Of a DNA stretch of 64,000 bases, positions 46,595-56,500 are shown in pieces. Below the pieces are notes generated by a model. It did not search any database. It was not told where the DNA came from and saw nothing but the letters and a program-made list of their open reading frames with translations. Positions within the stretch are counted from its first letter, which is position 1. Each line of letters starts with the position of its first letter. Position numbers and translations under genes: made by a program. This DNA comes from Gp6-AA40 sp035293405 (GTDB lineage: Bacteria; Acidobacteriota; Vicinamibacteria; Vicinamibacterales; UBA2999), in contig DATDOE010000071.1 of the NCBI GenBank assembly GCA_035293405.1, positions 46,955 to 110,954 of the forward strand, in the 5' to 3' direction.

Positions 46595-48169
46595 ATGAGG
46601 GACATGGGCCGCGCGCTCGTCCTCGCGATTCTGGCCGTTGCCGCCTCTTCCACGATCGCAGGTCAGACGCTCGTTGTTCTTCGCATACGAGCCGTCCTGA
46701 CCGATGCCGCGGGACAGGCCACGCCGCTTGCCCGCCACGCGTTGATCATCAGTGACAATCCCCCGACGAGGGAGACGCGCCGAATCCTCACCGGCTTCGA
46801 TGGCACCGCCACCGTGAGGCTGAGTCCCGGCAACTACACCGTCGAATCAGACCAGCCTCTTGTGTTTCAGGGAAAGGCGTATCACTGGAGACAGACCCTG
46901 GACATCGTCGCTGGCCGCGACTCGACCCTCGACCTGACTCTCGCGAATGCCGTCGCCGATACGATTGCGCCGGGAACGACAAACGCAGGCACGCCGCTCG
47001 CCACCGACACCTCGCTTCTGCTGAGGCCGTGGCTCGACAGCGTCGTTCAACTGTGGACTCCGACTGCACACGCGTCGGGATTCCTGGTTGACGCGACCGG
47101 ACTCATCGCCACGAACCAGAGAGTCGTTGGCGACGCGACGTCGGTTGAAGTGCAGCTCTCGCGGTCGATCAAAGTCGCGGGGACGGTCGTCGAAGCCGAT
47201 CGTGAGCGCGACATCGCCATCGTCCGCATCGACCCGGCGGCCATGGCGGCGATCAGGCCGGTGCCGCTTGCATGCACGGGCAGCACACCACCCGTCACGC
47301 GCGGGCAGGAGCTCTTCACCCTTGCCGCGCCGCTTCATCAGGGGAAGGGCTGGACTCCTGCAACGGTGAGCCGCGTTGACGCGCGTGGCATCGCGTCCGA
47401 CCTGACTCTCGCCTCGGGCGGGATGGGCGGGCCGGTATTCAACGCCTCGGGCGACCTCGTGGGAATCAGCTCTCTCCCGGGCGAGCGCGATGAGCCCAGG
47501 CGCGGCGCGGCACGTGTCGTTCGCATCGACGGTGTGTGCGAACTCGTTGCGGCGGCCGCGAAGAAGGCGACGGATGCTCCCGCTCCAAGCGGGATGCATC
47601 TTCCCGTGGAGCCGGCGGAGCCTGCCCCCATTGCCGCCTTCAAAGACGCCGTCAAGCGTCGCGCAGGCAACCTGAAGCCTTACCCAATGGCGGCGTCCGA
47701 ATTCGACGTCACCTTCATCACGCCGCTGCTCAACTACGCCGCGCAATCTCAGCCGAATCAGAGTTTCAGCAACTGGTCCGACTACGTGGCGGACATCCCG
47801 CCGGTGCTGCTCGTCCGCGTGACGCCGAAGATGACAGAAAGCTTCTGGGCAAGAGTGGCGCGGGGCGCCGCATACACACAGGGGATGGCCCTGCCGGCAC
47901 TCAAGCGGCTGAAGTCAGGCTTCCACCGTATGCAGGCCTTTTGCGATCGCGCGGAAGTGACGCCGATTCACCCGTTCAAACTCGAGCTGCGCGTCTCCGA
48001 GACGAACGCGGTCTACGAAGGCTTGTACGTGTTCGATCCGGCAGCACTCGGACCCGGATGCAGCGCGGTGACGCTGGTGCTGTATTCGGAGAAGCAGCCC
48101 GAGAAAGCAGACACGCGGCTCGTTGATCCCGGGATTCTTCAGCAGATCCGGCGAGACTTCGATCAATGA
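46595..48169 (+). CDS. Secreted trypsin-like protein with replaced catalytic residues
   Basis: 524 residues (ATG 46595; ATG 46604 also possible). Signal peptide, then a transthyretin-like domain (about 30-125: TRRILTGFDGTATVRLSPGNYTVES), a trypsin/DegP-type domain (about 140-320) and a C-terminal domain of about 200 residues of unknown type. The fold is clear (ASGFLVDATGLIATN, RERDIAIVRID, GGPVFNASGDLVGI), but the His of TNAHVV is Arg176 (TNQRVV) and the Ser of GNSGGP is Met277 (GGMGGP). Only the Asp (206) remains. It is therefore a pseudoprotease, probably a binding or regulatory protein. Confidence 0.82.
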   Translation: MRDMGRALVLAILAVAASSTIAGQTLVVLRIRAVLTDAAGQATPLARHALIISDNPPTRETRRILTGFDGTATVRLSPGNYTVESDQPLVFQGKAYHWRQTLDIVAGRDSTLDLTLANAVADTIAPGTTNAGTPLATDTSLLLRPWLDSVVQLWTPTAHASGFLVDATGLIATNQRVVGDATSVEVQLSRSIKVAGTVVEADRERDIAIVRIDPAAMAAIRPVPLACTGSTPPVTRGQELFTLAAPLHQGKGWTPATVSRVDARGIASDLTLASGGMGGPVFNASGDLVGISSLPGERDEPRRGAARVVRIDGVCELVAAAAKKATDAPAPSGMHLPVEPAEPAPIAAFKDAVKRRAGNLKPYPMAASEFDVTFITPLLNYAAQSQPNQSFSNWSDYVADIPPVLLVRVTPKMTESFWARVARGAAYTQGMALPALKRLKSGFHRMQAFCDRAEVTPIHPFKLELRVSETNAVYEGLYVFDPAALGPGCSAVTLVLYSEKQPEKADTRLVDPGILQQIRRDFDQ

Positions 48170-48411
48170 GTCAATGCATACAGCACGATGTTCGTCGCCA
48201 ATGCATAGCCCTCAGGTGAGCTTGGTTCCGACCGATCGCTGCGGAACATCCACTTGCAGATGGTGAATCGACCGTCGTTGAAGTCTCTGGGTGGAACCCG
48301 AATACCCGCGCCGGCGCCTTCGAAGACACCAAACCGTTGCGGAAGCGACCCCGCTCCGCTGACCACGAGGAGTGCGAGCACGACGGCGATCCCAGCACGC
48401 AGGCGCAGCAT
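48163..48411 (-). pseudogene. Truncated DUF4159-like secreted protein
   Basis: 82 residues: signal peptide (residues 1-24), then AGAGIRVPPRDFNDGRFTICKWMFRSDRSEP, which resembles the opening of DUF4159 proteins, normally above 200 residues. It ends after YALATNIVLYALTH; no continuation is found because the convergent protease-like gene overlaps its 3' end by 7 nt. It is either a shortened but functional gene or a remnant. Confidence 0.45.
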
Positions 48412-48476
48412 GGATGATCTTCAACCTTTGCCGTTTGACCTTTGACCTTGAGCTCAACCGCCGAAGCCGATTGAGC

Positions 48477-49370
48477 TCATTGCCACCCGCCGTTGCGCTT
48501 CTCCACTGGCAGGATCCGCATGAACGCTTCCACGGCGTGAATCTGGCGGTCGTAGACCTTGAACATCTCCCACACCGTCAGCTGATCGCCGCCGCGCTCG
48601 CGCACGCCCCAGGCCATGCGCAGCCAGACGATGCCCATGCGCTCATCCGCCGCAATGACGCGCGTCTGCACGTCACCGAGGCGCTCGAAAATCGCGAGCG
48701 ACTGCGTGGAGATGTTCTGGCAGCCGGGGGCGAACTTGCAGTCCGGCCCGGCCATCACCTGGCCGTTCTCGTAGCGATAGGCGCCGGGCGCGAAGGGTGC
48801 GTTCACGGCGGCGAAGGTCTTCGCGGCAGTGAGCCCTTGCGGGTAGTGCATCGCCGCTTTGATCGCCTCGTCGCGGATGGCGAGCTGCTCGGGCCGGGGC
48901 GCGTAGTTCATCACTGCGCTGGGCGCGCTCAGGCCATCGATGTTGAAGATGAGCCCTTCCGCGCGGCCGCGTGTGGCGACCAGCTCGATTTCGGTCAGCT
49001 TGTCGGCGACCACCTTCAGCCGCACCACCAGCATCACCGGCGCCCCGGTCTCCTCCACCATGACATGCGCGCCCGCCACGCCGGCGCGCTCGTCGATGAC
49101 GTCCTGACGGAAGCCGCGCAGCCGCGTCACGGTGCCGACGAGGCCGATTTTCGCGAGCGGCTTCTCGACGGCATCCTCGGTCACGCGCAGCGTGTCGGCG
49201 ACGGACAGGCCGCTCACGTCGTGCTTCAGCAGCGCATACAAGAGCTGAGTCACCTTGCCGCGCAGGCATTCGCGGTCACAGGTGGCCGCGGCAGGCTGCG
49301 CCGCGTTCGCGGCGGCACTCCACGCGCAACACCCCAGCAGCAGCAGTACGACGATCGTCGTGTTCTTCAC
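48477..49370 (-). CDS. Secreted protein, SnoaL/DUF8021-like, function uncertain
   Basis: 297 residues from a GTG at 49370 (GGGGAAG upstream), chosen because it leads straight into the signal peptide (NTTIVVLLLLGCCAWSAAANA). The mature start CDRECLRGKVTQLLYALLKHDVSGL, followed by TEDAVEKPLAKIGL and VMLVVRLKVVADKLTEIELVATRG, matches a layout I associate with NTF2-like DUF8021 proteins; assignment is by memory of pattern only. Cys pairs (CDREC, DCKFAPGC) suggest disulphides. The end MFKVYDRQIHAVEAFMRILP is NTF2-like. No partner genes visible. Confidence 0.65.
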   Translation of the reverse strand: MKNTTIVVLLLLGCCAWSAAANAAQPAAATCDRECLRGKVTQLLYALLKHDVSGLSVADTLRVTEDAVEKPLAKIGLVGTVTRLRGFRQDVIDERAGVAGAHVMVEETGAPVMLVVRLKVVADKLTEIELVATRGRAEGLIFNIDGLSAPSAVMNYAPRPEQLAIRDEAIKAAMHYPQGLTAAKTFAAVNAPFAPGAYRYENGQVMAGPDCKFAPGCQNISTQSLAIFERLGDVQTRVIAADERMGIVWLRMAWGVRERGGDQLTVWEMFKVYDRQIHAVEAFMRILPVEKRNGGWQ

Positions 49371-49510
49371 GTCTTCCCCCAATGGCCCGCGTTTGTGGGC
49401 GGCGGTCGCCGGTGCAGTGTACGCCCGTTCGGCGCCAGCACGCACCAAGTCCAACGAGCAGATGGCGGGATTTAGACTCAATGTGTCAAGACACTGTCAG
49501 TCCTTTGTGC

Positions 49511-49680
49511 TCTGTTCTTGGTACCAGGTCCGTCCTTGGTCCCTGGTCCCTGGTGCGCCCCGCCGCATCGTCGGTGCACCATCAGTAACCTGAACCGACC
49601 GGGCGTGCGAGTGGTCGCGGACCACGAACCACGGACCAAGAACGGACGAAGAACGAAGGACGAAGCACCAAGGACGGGCG
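49511..49680. repeat. Degenerate heptamer repeats in inverted arrangement, gene-free stretch
   Basis: The 329-bp gap 49371-49699 has no gene. It contains GTCCTTGGTCCCTGGTCCCTGG (about 49531-49552) and, further on, the complementary style GGACCAAGAACGGACGAAG and GAAGGACGAAGCACCAAGGAC (about 49634-49675). The two blocks can pair with each other. Such ~7-bp GGACCAA/GGACGAA slippage repeats look like non-coding intergenic filler; a terminator or structural role is possible. Confidence 0.5.
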
Positions 49681-49699
49681 CGGTTCTGACGCATTGGGA

Positions 49700-50407
49700 T
49701 TAGATCGGCCGCCGAATCGCGCTGGCCCGGATGGCGCCCGGCGTCTGCCCACGGTGACGGGCGAGCGCCCGATTCAGGTTCTTGCGTGAAGACCACCCGA
49801 CCGAGTGGGCGACGGTCTCGACCTTGTGGTCGGTGCCCGTGAGCAGCGCGCATGCGGCCTCGACACGACGTCTCGAGAGATAGTCCTGAATGCGCATGCC
49901 GGTCAGCGCCTTGAACTCACGCTGCAGTCGCCGGGGCGACGTGTGCCATTGCCCGGCAAGCTGTTGGAGTACGTGCGGCCGGGCGAAGCTGGCGTCGAGA
50001 TACTCCTGCACGCTGCGCGCGTAACAGACATGATGCCGGCGCTCGAGGCCGCGCATGAACCGCGCCGCCCAGTGCGTCAGCACGGTCTTCTCCGCCTTCC
50101 CTCGATCGCTCCATGCCTCGGCGGCGACGACTCCGGGCTTGAACGCGCACGCTGCCGTGGAGCGATCGTTCGAGTGGCAGGCCCGGTGAGCTGCATCGCC
50201 CCACTGCAGACAGAGATCGACGAGAACTCCTCGAAGGATCGATTGCTCCACTAGGGAGCCAGGTGCTGGAATACCCCGGAGGAATCTCGAGAACGTACTT
50301 CCCATCGGAAAGAGCCTTGCGGGTAGCACATACGCGGCAAACCACTCCCGTTCACGAATGATCTCTGTAATCCACGATTGTCGGAGCGATTCCGTTGGGA
50401 TGGCCAT
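49700..50407 (-). CDS. AraC family transcriptional regulator, divergent from the Rhs gene
   Basis: 235 residues from the ATG at 50407 (GGGAA upstream; the open frame continues further but only over the Rhs promoter region). The C-terminal two-helix-turn-helix AraC domain is clear: VQEYLDASFARPHVLQQLAGQWHTSPRRLQREFKALTGMRIQDYLSRRRVEAACALL and VETVAHSVGWSSRKNLNRAL. The N-terminal half (SWITEIIREREWFAAY, CHSNDRSTAACAFKPGVVAAEAW) is not a cupin I recognise and has clustered Cys/His that might sense redox or metal. Only 142 bp separate its start from that of the 8.5-kb Rhs gene, so control of that gene is plausible. Confidence 0.85.
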   Translation of the reverse strand: MAIPTESLRQSWITEIIREREWFAAYVLPARLFPMGSTFSRFLRGIPAPGSLVEQSILRGVLVDLCLQWGDAAHRACHSNDRSTAACAFKPGVVAAEAWSDRGKAEKTVLTHWAARFMRGLERRHHVCYARSVQEYLDASFARPHVLQQLAGQWHTSPRRLQREFKALTGMRIQDYLSRRRVEAACALLTGTDHKVETVAHSVGWSSRKNLNRALARHRGQTPGAIRASAIRRPI

Positions 50408-50549
50408 GCGCCGTTCCCGATCGAGCAAGTTCCCTGCCGTGAGACCACAACGGGAACCGGAATTGTCTTGTTCCCGAAGCCCACAGAGATCGAACATCTT
50501 CGCGCGCCGCGATCGGCCTGGCGCACTTTCCGATTTCCGAGAGAGCTTC

Positions 50550-53500
50550 ATGGCGTTTCGAATGATGCGGTGTGTCGCTGCGGCAGCGGTCGCAGCTGTG
50601 GTTGCGTTACTGGTGTTCGTGGTGTCCTCAACGCCGGGCGCGGCTCAATTGCACAGCCCCGATGCGGCGTACGCGTTCAGTGAGGGCATCGGCGGCACAA
50701 CCGCCGATCTCACTGGCAATGGCAACACCGCGACGTTGGTCAACGGCGCAGGATGGACGTCCGCAGGCCGCTTCGGTGCGGCCATGGCGCTGGACGGCGT
50801 CAACGACGGCGTGCAGCTTCCCGTGACGCCGTCGCTGGCACTCGGCTCCACCTTCACCATCGAGGCGTGGGTGCGACCGACCGCGATGCCCGGCGCGGCG
50901 CAGCAAATCGTGCAAGTGCCCGGGGTGAGCGGCGACGGGCTCCGCCTGAGCGCGGACGGACGACCACGCTTCGTCGCGGCATTTTCCGCGGTGACCCGCG
51001 ATGTGACTGGCCCCTCACCACTCCCGGTGAACGACTGGTCGCATGTGGGCCTGACCTACGACGGCGCCATGCTTCGGCTGTACGTCAACGGCGCCGAAGT
51101 CGCCACCGGGCCGGCGAGCGGTGGCCTCTCAGGCAACCCTGAGATGCGGATCGGCCGCGCCCGGGGCGGTGGTAATCCATTCGGCGGCCAGATCGACGAA
51201 GCCTTGATCTATCGACGGGCGCTGACGGCAGGCGAGCTGTGGCTCGATGCGTTCACGCCAGTCGATCCGGCAACACCGTTCCAGGTGTCTACTGTCACTC
51301 CGTCACCACAGGCAGGCGCCGTCATCGCCACGCCTGTCGCGGTCACCTTCTCGAGGTCAGTCAATGCCGCCACGGTCACGAGCAGCACCGTCCTCCTGCA
51401 TGACGCCGGGCACGTCCCCGTTCCTGCCTCGGTGACCTATAACGCGGCAACACGTACTGCCACGCTGTCGCCGAGCGAGTCGCTGTCACAACTCGCCGCC
51501 TACACGGCAGGTGTCCTCGGCGGCGAAGCGGGTGTGCTGGATGAAACCGGTGTTCCCCTGGCTGCCGACGAGGAGTGGACGTTCACCACTGCGGCGCCCG
51601 ACACGACGCCGTCCGCCGCATACGGCTTCAGCGAGGGAAGCGGTCTCGTCGCGCTCGATTCCTCGGGAAACGGCCATACAGGCGCGCTCGTCAGCGGCCC
51701 GTCATGGGCGACGGGGCAGTTCGGTGGAGCGCTGCTGTTCGATGGCGTTGACGATGGCGTGGAAGTGACTGTCACCGACGCCCTGCGACTGGCGTCGGCT
51801 TTCACCCTGGAGGCGTGGGTTCAACCGCTGTCGAGCAGCACGGCCCTGCAGATCCTGCAGCTCGCCGGGCCGAGCGGCGATGGGCTTCGCGTAACAAGCA
51901 ACGGCCGGCCCCGATTCACCGCGACATTCCCGGGTGGTGTGATCGACGTGACGGGACCAGCGTCCCTGCCGCTCTTCGCGTGGACGCACGTCGCCGTCAG
52001 CTACAACGGGACGATCCTCCGCCTGTACGTCGACGGTATCGCTGTCGCGACGCAGCCAGCTTCGGGCGCTCTCGCCGGAGCGCTGCCGCTGTGGATCGGC
52101 AGGACTCGGGGCGGCGGCAGCCCTTTCAAAGGAACGCTCGACGAGATCCGGATCTGGCGCCGCGCGCTCAACGCCTCGGAAATTCTGCTGAACCGCAATA
52201 CCCCGATCGATGCGGCAACGGCGTTTCAGGTTTCTTCGATCGCCCCCACAGCCGGTGCCGTGGGGGTCATCGGGACAGCAATCACGGCCACCTTCAGTCG
52301 CGCGGTCGACGAGATGACGCTCGGCCCAAGTACGTTTGCGCTGATGGATGCCGGGCAGACAACCGTGCCAGCGTCAGTTGAGTACGACACGGTCTCGAGA
52401 ACGGCGATGCTGGTTCCGGCGGCGCCGCTGGTTACCGGCGCGACGTACACCGCGCAGGTCAGGGGCGGCAGCGGCGGTGTGCTCGACGCAGGTGGTGCGG
52501 CTCTTTCCGCCGACGTCGTGTGGTCATTGACGACAGCGCGTGACGAGACGCTTCCATCGGCAGCCTATGCGCTGGACGAGGGCGCCGGCACGCAGGTGGC
52601 GGACGCATCCGGCAACGGCCACACCGGCGTGCTGCTCGACGGGCCGGTGTGGACATCCTCCGGGCAGTACGCCGGCGCGCTCCTGTTCGACGGCGTGGAC
52701 GACGGCGTGCGGCTGCCGCCAAGTGACGCGCTCACGTTCACGGCGGCGGTGACGCTCGAGGCCTGGGTGCAGCCGTTGACCCAGGCGGGCGCGGCCCGCC
52801 AGATCGTGCAACTGCCGGGTGCCGGCGGCGACGGGCTTCGCCTGACCGCCAACGGTAGTCCGCGGTTCCGCGCGCTCTTTCCGAACGGTCGTGTCAACGT
52901 CACCGGACCGACTCCGCTCGCCGCCAACGTCTGGACGCACGTGGCGGCGACCTACGACGGCACGATGCTGCGGATGTATGTCAACGGAGGCGAAGTGGCG
53001 ACGCAGCCGGTCACCGGCGACCTGACTGGGGCGTTCGTGATGTCGGTCGGGAGGACCCGCCTGGGTGGTGCGCCGTTCCAGGGCGCGCTCGACGAGATTC
53101 GCATCTATCGCCGTGCGCTGACCGCTGCGGAGATCGCCGGCGACATGAACACCCCAATCGGCTCGTCGTCGCAGCAGCCGGTGTCGCTCGCAGTGACCCC
53201 AGTCGGCGCGTCGATTGCCACCGGCGCCACGTATCAATTCACGGCAACTGCCACCTACGCCGACGACAGCACCTCGGATCTGACCGCCTCGGTCATGTGG
53301 AGCAGCTCGAATGCTGCCGTGGCCACCGTGAATGGCGGCCTCGCCGGCGGGACGGGGGCAGGGCTTGCAACACTGACGGCGACGCTGGGATCGCTGATGG
53401 CGTCGGCGCAGATCCAGGTGGCAGACGGCACCCCGCTGCCGCCCGATCCGTCCTGGGTCGCGCCGCCGGTCAACCCGACAGGGGCGACGCTGGTGCACGA

Positions 53501-56500
53501 GTCGACTCGCTTCTTGTACACGGGGCCGGAGCCGATCCAGACGGATGTAGCACCGGACGCCATCGACCCTCGACGCGCAGCCGTCGTGCGGGGCCAGGTG
53601 ACAACGCGCGACGGCGCACCGCTCGCCGGCGCAACGGTGACTGTGGCCGAACATCCTGAATACGGCAGCACGCTGTCGCGCGGAGACGGTGGATTCGACC
53701 TGGCCGTCAACGGCGGGACCACAGTGCTCGTTCGCTACGAGAAGGTCGGGTACCTGCCTGCCGACCGGCACGTCGACGTTCCGCGAGGCGAGTACGCGGT
53801 TGCGGCGGACGCGGCACTCGTGCCGCTGGATGCGCAGGTGACGACCGTGGATCTCAGCGGAGCAGCACCCACGCAGGTCGCGCGCGGCTCGACAGTCACC
53901 GACGCCTCGGGCACCAGACGCGCCACGCTCGCCATACCCGCTGGCACCACGGCGTCGATGACATTGCCGAACGGCACGACGCAGCCGGTGACAACGCTGC
54001 ACCTTCGAGCCACCGAGTACACGGTCGGTCCCGGTGGACGACAGGCTATGCCGGCGTCGCTGCCGGCAACCAGCGCCTATACCTACGCCGTGGAGCTGAG
54101 CGCGGACGAAGCGCTGGACGCCGATGCGAGCAGCGTTGATTTCAGCACGCCTCTACCGCTCTATGTGGAGAACTTCCTTGGCTTTCCTGTCGGCACGACA
54201 GTGCCGAGTGGCTACTACGATCGTGTGCAGCATGCCTGGGTCCCCTCTCGAAACGGCGTCGTGCTCAAGGTTCTCGCGCCGGACGGTCTCGGCCGCGCGG
54301 AAATCGATCTCACCGGAGACGACGTGGCGGAGGACCCGGCGACGCTGTCGCTTGTCGGCCTCACCGACTCGGAGCGCACGACGTTGTCCACCAGCTACTC
54401 GGCCGGCCAGACGCTATGGCGGGTCTTGATTCCCCACTTCTCTCCGTGGGATCTGAACTGGTCCATCGTGGGCCCGGGCACCGCCGACCCCTCGCCGAAC
54501 CCGCCGCCGCCACAGGGGGACGTGAAGGCCAGCAAAGAGTGCAAGGTTCCGGGCTTCTCAATCATCGGCTGCCAGAATCAGGTACTGGGCGAACGGCTGC
54601 CGATTGCGGGCACGCCGTTCGCTCTCAACTACAGCAGCGACCGCGTGCCCGGCCGGCTGGCGGCGCTGGCGGCGCGCATTCCACTCACGGAAGAAACGCT
54701 CCCGACCGGTGTCATCCGGATCGAGGTCGAAGTAACCGTCGCCGGCCGCCGGTTCACTCAGACGTTCGCACCGGTCGCCGGTGCGGTGTACGACTTCGAA
54801 TGGGATGGCCGTGACGCGTACGGGCGTCTGGCGGAAGGCGAGCAGCGGGTCGACGTCGCGATCCAGCACGTCTACGAAGCCACCTACTCGACCACGCCGC
54901 TGGCATTGATACTCGCCCAGCAGAATACCAACCGTTTGTTCGGCGTCCCCGGTCTCGTGCCCCTTGGCGTGCCCGGCCGGGCCGAGTATCACGCCTTCGC
55001 GCGCTCGTCCATCCGGCTCGGGACGGTGCCGCGGCTGGGCACATCGGCCGCGGGGTGGTCGCTCGATCCACATCATATCTACGACCCGGTCAGCCAGACT
55101 CTCTACCTGGGCGACGGCCGCCAGAGATCGGTCGTCCCTCTCGATCGCGTGGTCAGAGTCTCCGGTCCTTCGGGTTTCGTCTTCGGGATGACGGTCGGCG
55201 ACGACAACGCATTGCACTTCATCCAGTTCGACGACAGTGCCGGGACCTTCGCCCATCGCGCGCTGACCACGGGCGGAACCGTCATCACTGTCGACGGCGA
55301 CCTGCCGCAACTGATCGGCGATATCGTCATCGACCGGAACGGCACCCTGTACTACACGGTATTCACGGCCGGAAATCCCGAGGTGTGCGCCGGGACCAGC
55401 ACGCTCGATCTCCACCGTCGCTCGACCGGCGGCACCGATACGGTGCTCGGTACCGCATCCGTCCCGCTCAACGAAGACTGCAGCGCGATGTTCTTCAGTG
55501 GCGCCCTCACCCGTGCCGGGGATGGCACATTCTTCGTCGCGCTCGGGCGGTCGGTCTTCCAGCTTCTCGCCCCCGGGGCGCCGATGCAGCGCATCGCCAT
55601 CGTCGGCACTGGCCCTTATCAGATTACGGCCCTCGCAGCGGGACCGTCTGGAATGCTCCTGGCCGCTACGATCGATGCGCGCATCTACCGCGTGCTCCCG
55701 GACGGCAGCAGCGCGCCGTTCGCCGGCTTCGGCTCGTCTGGTGATGGCGGCCTGGCGCTGGAAGCGTCCATCAGCGGGATCGTGAGCCACCTGAAGATCA
55801 CACCGGACGGCTCGGTCCTGGTCCCGGAGGCCGCGCTGCGACTGATCACCCCGGACGGACTCATCACCACCATTGCTGGATCGAAACCGGCGACTTCTTT
55901 GCCGGTCCCCGACGGCAGCCCGGCCAGCGCACTCTCCGTCGGTGAAGTGGCCATTGGCGGGAACGGCGAGATCTTCGCAGCGGCCGTGAACTTCGTCTAT
56001 CGCCTGAGACAGGCGTACGACGGCGACGCCGGCGTGGCCTGGCGGGTGGCGTCGGAAGACGGGAGCGAGGTCTATGAGTTCGACGAGGGCGGACGCCTGC
56101 TTCGAACGCGGCACGCGTTGACCGGCGCGACGCTCGCGAACTTCACCTACTCGAGCGAAGGATGGCTGACGGAGCTGGCCGACGGAGACGGCCAGCTCAC
56201 GCGCATCGAGCGTTCGGGCGATGGACGTCCGACGGCCCTCGTGGCCCCCTTCGGCCAGCGGACTGTCCTGGAGGTCGATCCTGATGGGTGGCTCGCGCGC
56301 GTGATGGGACCCGGCGGTGTGCAGACGACCCTGACGTCGACGCCCGAGGGTCTGCTCACACACCTGACGGACGCCAACGGACACCCGCACACCTTCACCT
56401 ACGACACGGTGGGCCGGCTCCAGCAGGACGACGATCCGTCGGGCGGCTCACAAACCCTGATTCGCACAGGCGCGACACAGGCATGGACGGTGACCAGGAC

